Origin: an uncultured Selenomonadales bacterium
GTDB lineage: Bacteria > Bacillota > Negativicutes > Selenomonadales > Selenomonadaceae
NCBI GenBank assembly: GCA_900315155.1
Contig: OMYB01000002.1
Location: forward strand, 248,001-312,000
Direction: 5' to 3'
DNA: 64,000 nucleotides
Each line of letters starts with the position of its first letter. Within the stretch, counting starts at the first letter, position 1. A model generated the notes under the pieces. The model made no database searches and was not told where the DNA came from. It was given only the letters and a program-made list of their open reading frames with translations. The position numbers and the translations under genes are program-made. This document shows, one piece after another, positions 17,591 to 26,039 of the stretch.

Positions 17591-18811
17591 TCAGACAATA
17601 TCCTTAGCCTGCTCTACGAACAGCTTCAGCGCGATAGCATCCACACTGAAGTAAGTATAGTTATGGCCATCGCCATCCTCGTCCTCATCATCCTCATCCG
17701 TAGTATCCGCTGTGGAGAAAGAATCATTTGCCGTATGGATAGCAAATATTCTGTCGTATGCATCATCTTCGTCCGGTGTGTAATCCACTTCGGTAATATC
17801 GTTATACTTGAATACGTAATTCCCCTGATTGGTTGCCAGGCACAAACTGTCTTTCGTCAACGCCCAACCATATCGGAAATCATTGCTGACTTTCAGATGC
17901 ACAATCTCATCCATCGTATACAGATTTTGGCAAACTTTGCGCAAGGCCGTTTTCTTCTGATGCTGGTTCATTGCACATGCCTCTTGCCAGATGCCATCCG
18001 TCATCTCCCAAGCATTATCCTGATGGCTAGTTCCCTCTTGCTCAGACTTGTATTTCATGAGTAATTTATGGGCAGCCACCAGCCCCCGTGGTTTTGTGGC
18101 TGGATTATCCACAAAAACCTCTTTATAGAGTTCGCGCAGTTCCTCCATGACATTCTCATCGCTGCCAGATGACGCACTTGCCACTACCTGCGTGGGTTCC
18201 ACCGGCTGCGGCGCTGCGTTGCCCCACGGCAGGATCACCTGCGCAAAGGTGATGTTTTTCGCGGCGCACTCCTCCGGTTTCTGCGCATCGATTTTCACGG
18301 TGGGCTCGCCCAGTTCCTCCACGAGCGCGCCCACATAGTGCGTATCGCTCACGCGCAGTGAAATCTCAAACTCCCGGCCGCCCAGCAGATAAATTGTCGG
18401 CAGTTGCATATCCCAAAGGTCGTACAGATCGTCCTGCGTGATGGCCGTCTGCAGCGCATGGCCGATGACCTGATTGTCGTCCGTGAGGTCGCGCAGAATG
18501 TTCTTCTTGACCTCCAGCCGCTGCTTCTGCTCGGGGTCCAGCGTGGTCTCGTCAAAATCTGCGCTCTGGTCTGCCGTGTAGACTACGCCCAGCGCCGCGC
18601 ACAGCTGCTGGCGCATATCCGGCGCATCGGCAGGGATGGCCTTCACCGCCTCGATTTTGTCGTAGTAGCGGGCGTCCAGCCACTCCACGAGCTGACCGTT
18701 CTGAAAATACTGCACCACTGCACCGAGGTCGAAATTCTGCCGCAACTCATTGATGTTGTTGACCTTGACGCCGTTGCCCATTTCCAGCGGGAATCTATTC
18801 TTTCTTGCCAT
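17591..18811 (-). CDS. Unknown protein, first structural gene after the WYL regulator
   Basis: A 406-residue soluble protein of unknown function. Residues 1-60 form a distinctive N-terminal module (RFPLEMGNGVKVNNINELRQ, then LGAVVQYFQNGQLVEWLDAR). I believe similar N-termini occur in other Firmicute proteins but cannot name the family. A Lys/Gln-rich middle is followed by a C-terminal region (YGWALTKDSLCLATNQGNYV) that reads like a small beta-barrel of the bacterial PH-like kind, with an acidic loop DEDDEDEDGDG. A perfect AGGAGGT ribosome site precedes the ATG, 36 bases after the regulator stop, so it is almost certainly co-transcribed with the WYL gene. Confidence 0.75.
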   Translation of the reverse strand: MARKNRFPLEMGNGVKVNNINELRQNFDLGAVVQYFQNGQLVEWLDARYYDKIEAVKAIPADAPDMRQQLCAALGVVYTADQSADFDETTLDPEQKQRLEVKKNILRDLTDDNQVIGHALQTAITQDDLYDLWDMQLPTIYLLGGREFEISLRVSDTHYVGALVEELGEPTVKIDAQKPEECAAKNITFAQVILPWGNAAPQPVEPTQVVASASSGSDENVMEELRELYKEVFVDNPATKPRGLVAAHKLLMKYKSEQEGTSHQDNAWEMTDGIWQEACAMNQHQKKTALRKVCQNLYTMDEIVHLKVSNDFRYGWALTKDSLCLATNQGNYVFKYNDITEVDYTPDEDDAYDRIFAIHTANDSFSTADTTDEDDEDEDGDGHNYTYFSVDAIALKLFVEQAKDIV

Positions 18812-18847
18812 GATGGTTACCTCCTGTAAAATTTACTGTTACTACAC

Positions 18848-19864
18848 TCATATTACCTTGCCCGTCTGGGCCATTTTACGTATTTCTTCCTGCCAAGCCT
18901 GACGCAGTGCCGCCGGTGCCAGCACCTCGATTTTACTACCCTGACTAAGCAGCCACATCAGAATGCCTTTACCAAAAACGTCGGCCTCAACTATAAAACC
19001 ATCTCCACTACGGCTGGCTTTGGCTGTGGGCAGTCTGTCCAGCAACGCCTCCAACGACGGCCCACGATATTGGAACCGAATGCTCTGCGCGTGGCCACCA
19101 TACATGTACTGAATCCGGTTTTTGTACGGCCCTGGCTGGAAGCGGTCTTTATACGGTATGGACTTCTGCTCGTCCAGCACCGCCAGCGCATGAATCCTGT
19201 CGAAACGGTAAATGCGTGGGTCTTGCTCCGGCTGTGCCCCTTGCTCGGGCACCACCTCGCCCAACAGGTAGAAGTAAAACTCGGAAAACAGAATGCCTAC
19301 GGGCACCAACCGCCGATGAAAGGGCTCGGCCTCCTTGAGGCTCGTATAGGTAATGTCTATCACGCGGCATTGCTGCACGGCCTGCGCCACCTGCCAGAGC
19401 CACGCCACAGGGAACGGTGGATGCGCCAGCGTGACGTAGTGGAACACCTCGTTGCGGATGTACTGCTGAATGACCGCCGCATCATCCACGCTGGCCACAA
19501 TGTGCAGCAGGCGCTGCAACAGTGACTCCATATGCGCCTTGGGGAACGCCCGGCTCGCCAGCAAAATCTTGCAAAGTGCCAGCATCTCGCCTTCGGTCAG
19601 ATGCGTCTGCTGCGCCGTGACCAGTTTGTAGGCCTTATCGGCGTGATCGTAGACGATGCTGCTCTGCACGCCCTGTTGCTGATTTTGCTCAGCGAGAAAA
19701 TTGCGCACCGCGTCGATGTCACGCTGGATGGAGCGCAAATCCACACCGTATCGTTCAGCGGCCTGTTGCTTGTTGACCGCCCGTCCCGAGAGGAACTCCT
19801 GATAAAGCTCCAGCACGCGGCTACTTTTAGCCAATTTGCCACCCGCGCCAGTGCCTTTGCGCAT
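18848..19864 (-). CDS. WYL-domain transcriptional regulator
   Basis: A 338-residue DNA-binding protein. Residues ~18-65 are a helix-turn-helix of the DeoR/HTH_11 kind (KQQAAERYGVDLRSIQRDI), and residues ~135-310 match a WYL domain with its C-terminal extension (conserved IDITYTSLKEAEPFHRRLVPVG region). WYL proteins of this layout repress or activate operons in response to nucleic-acid or nucleotide ligands and control many defence loci. The ATG at 19864 has GGAGGTGA upstream; a perfect 9-bp inverted repeat lies 25 bases before it. It heads the 15-kb minus-strand operon, which suggests autoregulation of the whole set. Confidence 0.9.
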   Translation of the reverse strand: MRKGTGAGGKLAKSSRVLELYQEFLSGRAVNKQQAAERYGVDLRSIQRDIDAVRNFLAEQNQQQGVQSSIVYDHADKAYKLVTAQQTHLTEGEMLALCKILLASRAFPKAHMESLLQRLLHIVASVDDAAVIQQYIRNEVFHYVTLAHPPFPVAWLWQVAQAVQQCRVIDITYTSLKEAEPFHRRLVPVGILFSEFYFYLLGEVVPEQGAQPEQDPRIYRFDRIHALAVLDEQKSIPYKDRFQPGPYKNRIQYMYGGHAQSIRFQYRGPSLEALLDRLPTAKASRSGDGFIVEADVFGKGILMWLLSQGSKIEVLAPAALRQAWQEEIRKMAQTGKVI

Positions 19865-19888
19865 GCTGCTCACCTCCGACATAATTGC

Positions 19889-19911
19889 ATACACATAAGG
19901 TATATGTGTAT
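19889..19911. promoter_or_regulatory. Operator-like inverted repeat upstream of the WYL gene
   Basis: ATACACATA (19889-19897) and TATGTGTAT (19903-19911) are exact reverse complements separated by five bases. Centre-to-centre geometry fits a dimeric regulator binding one face of the helix. It lies between the likely promoter region and the WYL start codon. Confidence 0.82.
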
Positions 19912-19979
19912 TGTTTCTGCGTAACGTAAATCAAATCCTGCTTTCATTTCGCTTTTACTAGATTTATTTTCAAAATTAA

Positions 19980-20534
19980 CTAATATTTTTCACATATAAG
20001 CCAACGCCACAAATCTGTCAGCGCATCTGCGCCGCTGACGCCCGTCTTGCACCACATAGCGAAATGCTCGCTGGTCGGATAATACACATCCCTGTGCCAG
20101 AGTTCCGCCTCGGCTCGCGCCACGGTCTGCTCAGGTGTGTAGAGGTGGTATTGTCGCCGTTTGAGGAAATAATCAAAGATATCCCACTGCGGGCGGTCAT
20201 CCCACGGCGGGATGCGTGGCAAAAAAGCCGAGGCCTGCCGTCGACGCGGCGAGCCATAGTTGCGTGGGAAATCATAGAGATACAACGTCTTGCCCTTCTG
20301 AAACTCATCCAACGAGCAACAATACACCCCCTCCTCACCGTCTGGCCTCTCGCCATACAAGATGACGTCCCTGCCAGTCCAAATGCCAAAATGCTGGGTA
20401 CGGAACAAGCTCTCCCTGTCCAAGATATCCGCCCGCACGCTGACGACATCCCCCGCGCACAACTTTCGCTTACCCTTTGTCTCCTCTCCCAGCCACCAGC
20501 GCAGCACATCGCTCCATCCTGCATACCTATCCAT
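19980..20534 (-). CDS. LRAT-like permuted-papain-fold protein with Ser in place of catalytic Cys
   Basis: A 184-residue protein resembling the lecithin-retinol-acyltransferase/NlpC-P60 superfamily. The N-terminal motif GDVVSVRADIL ... QHFGIWTG supplies the usual first His. The C-terminal block ARAEAEL ... TSEHFAMWCKTG aligns with the family's ARAESRLG ... NCEHFxxWCKTG. In this protein the catalytic Cys of NCEHF is Ser (TSEHF), and the second His (usually HL/HY) is Tyr (ILYG). It may be inactive, serine-dependent or a binding protein. The ATG at 20534 follows AAGGAG; the longer frame starts with TTG and lacks a site. It is on the same strand as the WYL operon, 115 bases upstream, without a visible terminator between. 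Confidence 0.75.
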   Translation of the reverse strand: MDRYAGWSDVLRWWLGEETKGKRKLCAGDVVSVRADILDRESLFRTQHFGIWTGRDVILYGERPDGEEGVYCCSLDEFQKGKTLYLYDFPRNYGSPRRRQASAFLPRIPPWDDRPQWDIFDYFLKRRQYHLYTPEQTVARAEAELWHRDVYYPTSEHFAMWCKTGVSGADALTDLWRWLICEKY

Positions 20535-20644
20535 ATGCCAAGACTCCTTCCTGCTTATCTGGATCCTTTGTTTTCTATAGTTCAATTATAGCAACTCAGA
20601 TAGACACCTTTTGTCATCCTACGATTCTTACAAAAATTTTCGAC

Positions 20645-20674
20645 ATAAAAAAATCAGGCCATAACAGCCTGATT
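20645..20674 (-). terminator. Terminator of the toxin-antitoxin operon
   Basis: Minus-strand AATCAGGC pairs with GCCTGATT over a 7-base loop, followed by at least six T. The stem touches the stop codon of the toxin gene. Confidence 0.92.
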
Positions 20675-21024
20675 CAAACATCTTCGTCCATTTCCTTTAC
20701 AAGCTCAACATTTCCCAGTTGCCGCTCTATATCCCGTCCACCGTATAATATACGCACAATGTAGGCACATGCCGTATCCGTGTCCGTTTTATAAAACACT
20801 AGATAATTTTCGACCGGCGCAAAGCGCAATTCCTGATTGTGCCATTTCCTATGCTTGTACAGCGGAAAGCGCTGCGGCATGGTATCCAGCGAGCGTATCG
20901 TGCCAATAATCTCATGATAGAGATCCTGGGCCGCTGCCGGCGCCTCCAGGGTAAAGGCAATATACTCGTAAATCGCCTGCAAATCCTGATTGGCCTGATG
21001 CGTATAGGCTATTTGCCATTTCAT
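20674..21024 (-). CDS. RelE/ParE-family toxin
   Basis: A 116-residue protein of the RelE/ParE fold. It starts WQIAYTHQANQDLQAIYEYI and has the typical family core MPQRFPLYKHRKWHNQELRF ... YLVFYKTD ... IVRILYGGRDIERQL. RelE members cleave mRNA at the ribosome, while ParE members poison gyrase; the sequence does not decide between these, although RILYGGRD is common to both. The ATG overlaps the antitoxin stop by four bases (ATGA), so translation is coupled to the antitoxin, as is normal for such pairs. Expected to be neutralised by the upstream gene product. Confidence 0.9.
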   Translation of the reverse strand: MKWQIAYTHQANQDLQAIYEYIAFTLEAPAAAQDLYHEIIGTIRSLDTMPQRFPLYKHRKWHNQELRFAPVENYLVFYKTDTDTACAYIVRILYGGRDIERQLGNVELVKEMDEDV

Positions 21025-21338
21025 ATGCCGTACAGCCTCCGCATTTCCTGCTCAACTTCATCGGCAGATTTAACCCGCCCCGCTGCGATATCGTCCATAC
21101 CTTTCTGGATTTCTGCATCGAACTGTGCAGGCGTCAAGTCGTGTATGGCTACAGGTTTACGCGTGGGCAGTTTCATATCAAACGGTATGCCGCGCTGCAA
21201 TACGACCTGCTTGAGAAACATATCCACTGCATTTGACATAGGAATCCCCAGTTGCCTCAGAACGGCTTCGGCCTGCGCCTTCGTCTCAGGAGCAACACGC
21301 GTATAAATCGTGGCTGTCCTGCCAGTTGTCTTTAGCAT
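21021..21338 (-). CDS. relB: RelB/DinJ-family antitoxin
   Basis: A 105-residue ribbon-helix-helix antitoxin. The N-terminal segment TATIYTRVAPETKAQAEAVL followed by LGIPMSNAVDMFLKQVVL is the RelB/DinJ signature, with a C-terminal toxin-binding tail. It should bind both its operator and the downstream toxin. The ATG at 21338 is chosen because AGGAGGTG lies upstream. An extended -10 (TGCTATAAT) is placed about 40 bases ahead, giving a two-gene autoregulated operon closed by a strong terminator. Confidence 0.9.
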   Translation of the reverse strand: MLKTTGRTATIYTRVAPETKAQAEAVLRQLGIPMSNAVDMFLKQVVLQRGIPFDMKLPTRKPVAIHDLTPAQFDAEIQKGMDDIAAGRVKSADEVEQEMRRLYGI

Positions 21339-21376
21339 AATCAGCACCTCCTGCACATCACTAAATCCTTTCATCT

Positions 21377-21385
21377 ATTATAGCA
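21377..21385 (-). promoter_or_regulatory. Extended -10 promoter element of the toxin-antitoxin operon
   Basis: TGC-TATAAT on the minus strand about 40 bases before the antitoxin start. No good -35 is visible. The flanking GCTAGC palindrome could serve in autoregulation. Confidence 0.6.
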
Positions 21386-21470
21386 TTTTGACTGGCTAAT
21401 AGCTAGCAGATTGCCTGCACATCCTTTCCCGCGCACGGCGCAATCGATCCGGAAAGACGGATAATTTGCG

Positions 21471-21507
21471 AGAAAACAGCCTCTCCGTCACCACACGGAG
21501 AGGCTGT
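21471..21507 (-). terminator. Terminator of cstA
   Basis: A 13-bp perfect stem (21476-21488 with 21495-21507), followed on the minus strand by TTTTCTC, 53 bases past the cstA stop. Confidence 0.88.
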
Positions 21508-21559
21508 CTGCTATGCTGGGGAATGGGATTTTACGCGATTTCACGGGGGTAAGGCAGGA

Positions 21560-23245
21560 TTACTCGACCGCAGCGCTTCCGCTCTCTGCCTTGCCCGTCA
21601 GGAGCTCTTTGCCGCAATGCTTGACCACGAGAGCCGCAAGCGTCATAAGGGCAAGGGCCAGGATGAGCTGCAGGCCGTCGATCATGAAGACGAAGGAACC
21701 AGCCTGAAGTTTGCTGACGATGCCGACCACGCTCATGACGAGAGCCGTCATGGTGACGAGGAACATGAAGCACATCGGCACGTAGAGCATCCAGCCCTGG
21801 CGGCCCGTCGTGCGGAGGAAGACTGCCAGCGAGATGAGGACCAGGGATGCGAGCAGCTGGTTCGCGGCACCGAACAACGGCCAGATGGCCATATAACCAG
21901 CCTGGCAGAGCGCAAAGCCCAGTGCCAGCGTAAGTACCGTAGAAGGAACGATGCCGGAGAGGAACTTCGAAGCAGCACCCTGCTTCTCTCCTTCCGTCGG
22001 AGCCAGCAGCTCCTGCAGGCTCATGCGGCCGATACGCGCTACGGAGTCGATCGTCGTCATCGCGAGGGCCGAGATGCACATCGTGATGACGCAGGCGGAA
22101 ACGGCCGCCGGGAAACCGAACATCTGGAAGAAACCGCCGATCGCACCGGCGAAAATCTGGAACGGCGTGCCAGCGGCAACCGTGCCATCCGGGCTGGCGG
22201 CTGCGCAGGCGATGACGAGGGCGACGACGCCGAGCATGGACTCGACGAGCATCGCGCCGTAGCCGACCGGCAGCATATCTTTTTCATTCGCGATAGCTTT
22301 CGAGGAAGTACCGGAGGAAACGAGGCTGTGGAAACCGGAGACCGCGCCGCAGGCGATCGTGATGAAGAGGATCGGGAACAGGCTCTGGCCCTTGACCTCG
22401 AAGCCGACGAAAGCCGGCATGTTGAGGACCGGGTTGGCGACGACGACGCCGACGACGCCGCCGAAGACCATGCCGAGCAGCAGGAAGGAGCTCAGATAGT
22501 CACGTGGCTCCATGAGCAGCCACATCGGCAGGACCGAAGCGATGAAGCAGTAAGCGAACGTCACGACGCGCCAGGTCTGCGGGTCGAGATACAGCGGGAA
22601 CTGCATGCCCACAGCGAACATGGCAAACACAAGAGCGATAGCGACGAAGAACTTCACGACACCGCTCGGCTGGAACTTCTTGATGAATACGCCGAAGCCC
22701 ATGGCGACGACGATATAAAGCATGGAGATCGTGGCGGCCTGTGCGCCTGGTACATTCAGGGCACCGTCTTTCGTGAAGCCGTTGAACGTATTCGCGATGA
22801 TATCGGCGAACGCGGCGAGCACGAGCAGCGTGAACAGCCAGCAGAAAAGCAGGAACAGGCGGCGGCCCGTCTTGCCGACGTATTTCTCGATGAGCATGCC
22901 CATCGATTTGCCTTCATTCTTGACCGAGGCATACAGTGCCGTGAAATCCTGCACCGCGCCGAAGAAAACGCCGCCGACAAGGAGCCACAACAGGGCAGGC
23001 GCCCAGCCGAACATGGCCGCGATAATCGGTCCGGTCACCGGTCCTGCGCCTGTAATCGATGAAAACTGATGAGCAAATACGGTGAATCGCGAAGCCGGAG
23101 CGAAGTCCTGGCCGTCTTCGTATTTGACTGCTGGGGTTTTTGCCTGCGGGTCGATGCCCCACGTCTTCACCAGCCAGCGCCCATATCCGAGGTACGCACA
23201 GGCAAAGACGACGAAGGCCAGGCCCACTACCATTAATCCTGTCAT
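21560..23245 (-). CDS. cstA: Carbon starvation protein CstA family transporter
   Basis: A polytopic membrane protein of 561 residues with about 16 hydrophobic segments. The conserved CstA features YEDGQDFAPASRFTVFAHQF and SSITGAGPVTGPIIAAMFGW are present near the N-terminus. Family members import pyruvate or peptides during nutrient shortage. The length is typical of the shorter Firmicute/Negativicute forms rather than the ~700-residue E. coli protein. The start at 23245 has AGGAG at 8-base spacing; ATGs at 23251 and upstream lie too close to the ribosome site. Transcribed alone from a consensus promoter and closed by its own terminator. Confidence 0.9.
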   Translation of the reverse strand: MTGLMVVGLAFVVFACAYLGYGRWLVKTWGIDPQAKTPAVKYEDGQDFAPASRFTVFAHQFSSITGAGPVTGPIIAAMFGWAPALLWLLVGGVFFGAVQDFTALYASVKNEGKSMGMLIEKYVGKTGRRLFLLFCWLFTLLVLAAFADIIANTFNGFTKDGALNVPGAQAATISMLYIVVAMGFGVFIKKFQPSGVVKFFVAIALVFAMFAVGMQFPLYLDPQTWRVVTFAYCFIASVLPMWLLMEPRDYLSSFLLLGMVFGGVVGVVVANPVLNMPAFVGFEVKGQSLFPILFITIACGAVSGFHSLVSSGTSSKAIANEKDMLPVGYGAMLVESMLGVVALVIACAAASPDGTVAAGTPFQIFAGAIGGFFQMFGFPAAVSACVITMCISALAMTTIDSVARIGRMSLQELLAPTEGEKQGAASKFLSGIVPSTVLTLALGFALCQAGYMAIWPLFGAANQLLASLVLISLAVFLRTTGRQGWMLYVPMCFMFLVTMTALVMSVVGIVSKLQAGSFVFMIDGLQLILALALMTLAALVVKHCGKELLTGKAESGSAAVE

Positions 23246-23366
23246 GTTCATGACTCCTTTCTTTGCACCCTGCACCCAATGCAAATCTTGATAATTTCAA
23301 CCGTCTTCTTGCAAAAGACATATTGTACAGTTTACACGATATAAACGATGATTTCGTGTGCTTTGT

Positions 23367-23395
23367 ATCATAACACTGTATACATCCGCTGTCAA
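23367..23395 (-). promoter_or_regulatory. Promoter of cstA
   Basis: TTGACA (23395-23390) and TATGAT (23372-23367) with a 17-base spacer on the minus strand. About 120 bases of A/T-rich leader separate it from the start codon. Confidence 0.83.
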
Positions 23396-23436
23396 TATAC
23401 ATTTATAAAGAAGTAATATTCTGAAACATTGTATAC

Positions 23437-23485
23437 ATAAAAAGACCGAAACCGCACCTGTAATGTACAGGTACAGTTTCAGTCT
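23437..23485 (-). terminator. Terminator of the Old Yellow Enzyme gene
   Basis: A 20-bp stem with a few G-U pairs (23443-23462 with 23466-23485) and a 3-base loop, followed by TTTTTAT on the minus strand. Confidence 0.85.
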
Positions 23486-23499
23486 GTGGACTTTGTTCC

Positions 23500-24606
23500 T
23501 TATTTCGTACTACCTTCTGCTTTTTTTCGCTTCTGTGCCGCACGAATCGCCTTCCATGCCCATATACAGCGGACACCCTCATGCATATGTGGCAGCACAA
23601 AGCAGCGGCAGCAGGAAACGCAGATGGACGGCTTGCCGCCAGCGATCTGCTTCGTCACGAAATCCGGCTCTGCGATGAGCGCGCGGGAAAGTGATACGGC
23701 ATCGATGCCGCTCGCAAGGACCTGCTCCATCTCCTCAGCGGAGCGGATGCCGCCGACGAGGCTCATGGGCATTTCCGGTACGGCTTCCTTGTACCGTTTC
23801 GCGATAGGCAGATAGTAAAGACGGCTGTCTTTCGGCACGTTGATGAAATCCGCGCCGGAAAGCTCCACGAGCTCGACACCGAGCTCCACGCAACGGTGCA
23901 GGATCCAGATGACATCCTGCTCGTAGCTTTCTTCATCCTCGGCTTTCGTATCGCTGTTGATCTTGATAAGGACTGGGAATGCCTCTCCGCAGGCTTCCTT
24001 GATGCCGCGGATGATGTTCTCCGTCATACGGAAGCGGTTCTCGGCGCTTCCGCCGTACGCATCCGTCCTCGTGTTGAAATACGGATCGATAAAGCGCGAC
24101 AGCAGGTAGGAATGTGCCGCGTGAAGCTGCACACCGTCGACACCGGCCTTCTGCAGGCGTACGGCGGCAGCGATAAAGTTCTGCTCAATCTGATGGATCT
24201 CATCGACCGTGAGCATGCGCGCGTGGTGGTTCTTCTTCAGCGGCCGGTCCGTGACGTCCGCCAGGTCATCGTTATCGACAGCACGCGGACCGGCATGGGA
24301 AATCTCCGGGATGAATTTTGCGTCGTATTTATGGCAGATTTCCACAGCACGCTCGAACTGCGGACCGAATTCGTCGCGGTAGATGTTCGCCTGCTCGGGG
24401 TTCGCACGGCCGAGCGGATCGACACAGCAATGGCCCGTAAGGATCGTACCGACATCATGCGCGGCAAGTTCCTCATACATGGCATACTCTGCCTCAGTCA
24501 GATAGCCGTCTGCATCCGGCAGGAAACTGTGCGTGGCCGACCGGATGACCCGGTTCTTGAGCTGGATATGTTTCAGCTGGAGTGGTTGCTCGAATTGAAA
24601 CGCCAT
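23500..24606 (-). CDS. NADH:flavin oxidoreductase, Old Yellow Enzyme family
   Basis: A 368-residue FMN-dependent TIM-barrel oxidoreductase. It begins with LQLKHIQLKNRVIRSATHS, the OYE N-terminus, and has the active-site block VQLHAAHSYLLSRFIDPYFN and the YGGSAENRFR phosphate-binding motif. The C-terminus has a compact Cys cluster SCCRC plus HEGVRC, reminiscent of the iron-sulfur site of dienoyl-CoA-reductase-like members, but the protein stops before any NAD-binding domain. Probable role: reduction of an electron-poor C=C bond; substrate unknown. GGAG precedes the ATG. It follows the murA terminator and has no separate promoter that I can see. Confidence 0.88.
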   Translation of the reverse strand: MAFQFEQPLQLKHIQLKNRVIRSATHSFLPDADGYLTEAEYAMYEELAAHDVGTILTGHCCVDPLGRANPEQANIYRDEFGPQFERAVEICHKYDAKFIPEISHAGPRAVDNDDLADVTDRPLKKNHHARMLTVDEIHQIEQNFIAAAVRLQKAGVDGVQLHAAHSYLLSRFIDPYFNTRTDAYGGSAENRFRMTENIIRGIKEACGEAFPVLIKINSDTKAEDEESYEQDVIWILHRCVELGVELVELSGADFINVPKDSRLYYLPIAKRYKEAVPEMPMSLVGGIRSAEEMEQVLASGIDAVSLSRALIAEPDFVTKQIAGGKPSICVSCCRCFVLPHMHEGVRCIWAWKAIRAAQKRKKAEGSTK

Positions 24607-24640
24607 GATTTTCTCCTTTACCTTTTTACTTTTTTACGGA

Positions 24641-24670
24641 AAAGGAAGGACTCACGGCTGAGTCCTTCCT
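24641..24670 (-). terminator. Terminator of murA
   Basis: Minus-strand AGGAAGGACTCA pairs with TGAGTCCTTCCT around a four-base loop, followed by TTTCC and then TTTTTT. Confidence 0.83.
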
Positions 24671-24685
24671 GAAAATTCCAGATGA

Positions 24686-25963
24686 TCAAAAACTGACGCG
24701 CTTGATATCCGCGCCAAGACCGACGAGCTTGCCGACGAGGTTGTCGTACCCGCGGTCGATATGGTGGATATAGCCCACCTGCGTCTCGCCTTCTGCTACG
24801 AGTCCCGCGAGGACCATGGCTGCGCCGGCGCGCAGGTCCGTTGCCTTGACCTGGCAGCCCGTGAGGCGCTCTACGCCCTCGACGACAGATGTGCGGCCAT
24901 CGATGCGGATATTCGCACCCATGCGCTTGAGCTCATCAACGTGCATGAAGCGGTTCTCGAAGACGGTCTCCGTTACGAGGCCCGTGCCCTCAGAAATCGC
25001 AAGCATGGCCATGAACTGTGCCTGCATGTCCGTCGGAAAGCCCGGATACGGCATCGTCTTGATGTCGACCGCCTTCGTGCGGTGGTCGCAGGTCACACGG
25101 ATGCCGTCGACATCCTCCTCGATCGTCACGCCAGCCTCTTTCAGCTTGGCGATGACCGGCTTCAGATGCTCGCTGATCGCATTCTCGATATAGACATCGC
25201 CCTGCGTCATCGCCGCAGCCACCATGTACGTGCCTGCCTCGATGCGGTCCGGGATGATCGTATAGTCGCGGCCCGTGAGCTTCGGCATACCCTCAATCTT
25301 GATGACATTCGTGCCCGCGCCGCGGATCTTCGCCCCCATGACATTGAGGTAGTTCGCAAGGTCGACGATCTCCGGCTCCTGTGCCGGATTCTCGAGGATG
25401 GTCTGCCCCTCCGCCATCGAAGCTGCCATAATGATGTTCTCGGTTGCGCCGACGCTCGGGAAATCGAGGTAAATCTTCGCGCCTTTCAGGCCCTCAGGTG
25501 CTGCGGCCTCGATATAGCCATGGCCGATGTGAATGTCTGCGCCCAAAGCCTCAAAGCCTTTGAGATGCAAATCGATCGGACGCGTACCAATCGCGCAGCC
25601 ACCCGGCAGGGAAATCTTCGCCTGTCCGCAGCGTGCCAGCAGCGGCCCCATGATGAGGAACGACGCGCGCATCTTGCGCACGAGGTCATATGGTGCCTCG
25701 CAGCTGCCGATGACCGTGCTGTCCACATGAAGCTGATGTTTCTCCTCATCAAAGTCAGCCTTGACGCCAAGCATGTTCAAGACCTCGGTGATGGTATGCA
25801 CATCCTCCAGTGCCGGCACCTCATCCAGCAGGCTGGGACGGTCCTGTCCCAAAAGGGTTGCCGCAATAATCGGCAGGACAGCATTCTTTGCCCCACTGAT
25901 CTTGACGCGGCCCTGTAGGCGGTGCCCACCATTTATAATCAACTTTTCCATTCTAAGTCCCAT
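24686..25963 (-). CDS. murA: UDP-N-acetylglucosamine 1-carboxyvinyltransferase
   Basis: Catalyses the first committed step of peptidoglycan synthesis, transfer of enolpyruvate from PEP to UDP-GlcNAc in the cytoplasm. The 425-residue chain has the conserved start [20 protein letters not shown] (KNA follows) and the catalytic Cys in [11 protein letters not shown] (about residue 123), the residue attacked by fosfomycin. Two equal alpha/beta domains, as expected. Start choice is open: ATG 25963 lies only two bases after AGGAGG, while ATG 25951 gives the conserved MEKLIING start but is 14 bases from it. Located alone between a promoter at ~26,000 and its terminator. Confidence 0.95.
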   Translation of the reverse strand: MGLRMEKLIINGGHRLQGRVKISGAKNAVLPIIAATLLGQDRPSLLDEVPALEDVHTITEVLNMLGVKADFDEEKHQLHVDSTVIGSCEAPYDLVRKMRASFLIMGPLLARCGQAKISLPGGCAIGTRPIDLHLKGFEALGADIHIGHGYIEAAAPEGLKGAKIYLDFPSVGATENIIMAASMAEGQTILENPAQEPEIVDLANYLNVMGAKIRGAGTNVIKIEGMPKLTGRDYTIIPDRIEAGTYMVAAAMTQGDVYIENAISEHLKPVIAKLKEAGVTIEEDVDGIRVTCDHRTKAVDIKTMPYPGFPTDMQAQFMAMLAISEGTGLVTETVFENRFMHVDELKRMGANIRIDGRTSVVEGVERLTGCQVKATDLRAGAAMVLAGLVAEGETQVGYIHHIDRGYDNLVGKLVGLGADIKRVSF

Positions 25964-25994
25964 TTCCTCCTAGCTCAAAAAAGCATCAATAAAC

Positions 25995-26023
25995 AGTCTA
26001 CCATCATCCTTGAAAACTGGCAA
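25995..26023 (-). promoter_or_regulatory. Promoter of murA
   Basis: TTGCCA (26023-26018) and TAGACT (26000-25995) with a 17-base spacer on the minus strand, about 30 bases upstream of the first start codon. Confidence 0.65.
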
Positions 26024-26039
26024 GAGGGTCCATCGCGGA

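Noticed and set aside
17554-17598. Upstream TTG start overlapping the 406-residue gene
   Set aside because: Weak ribosome site compared with TGGAG ahead of the ATG at 17553.
4817-20534. Island integrated at tRNA-Arg(CCT)
   Set aside because: The tRNA is complete, its 3' end points away from the block, and no integrase or repeated tRNA end flanks the operon.
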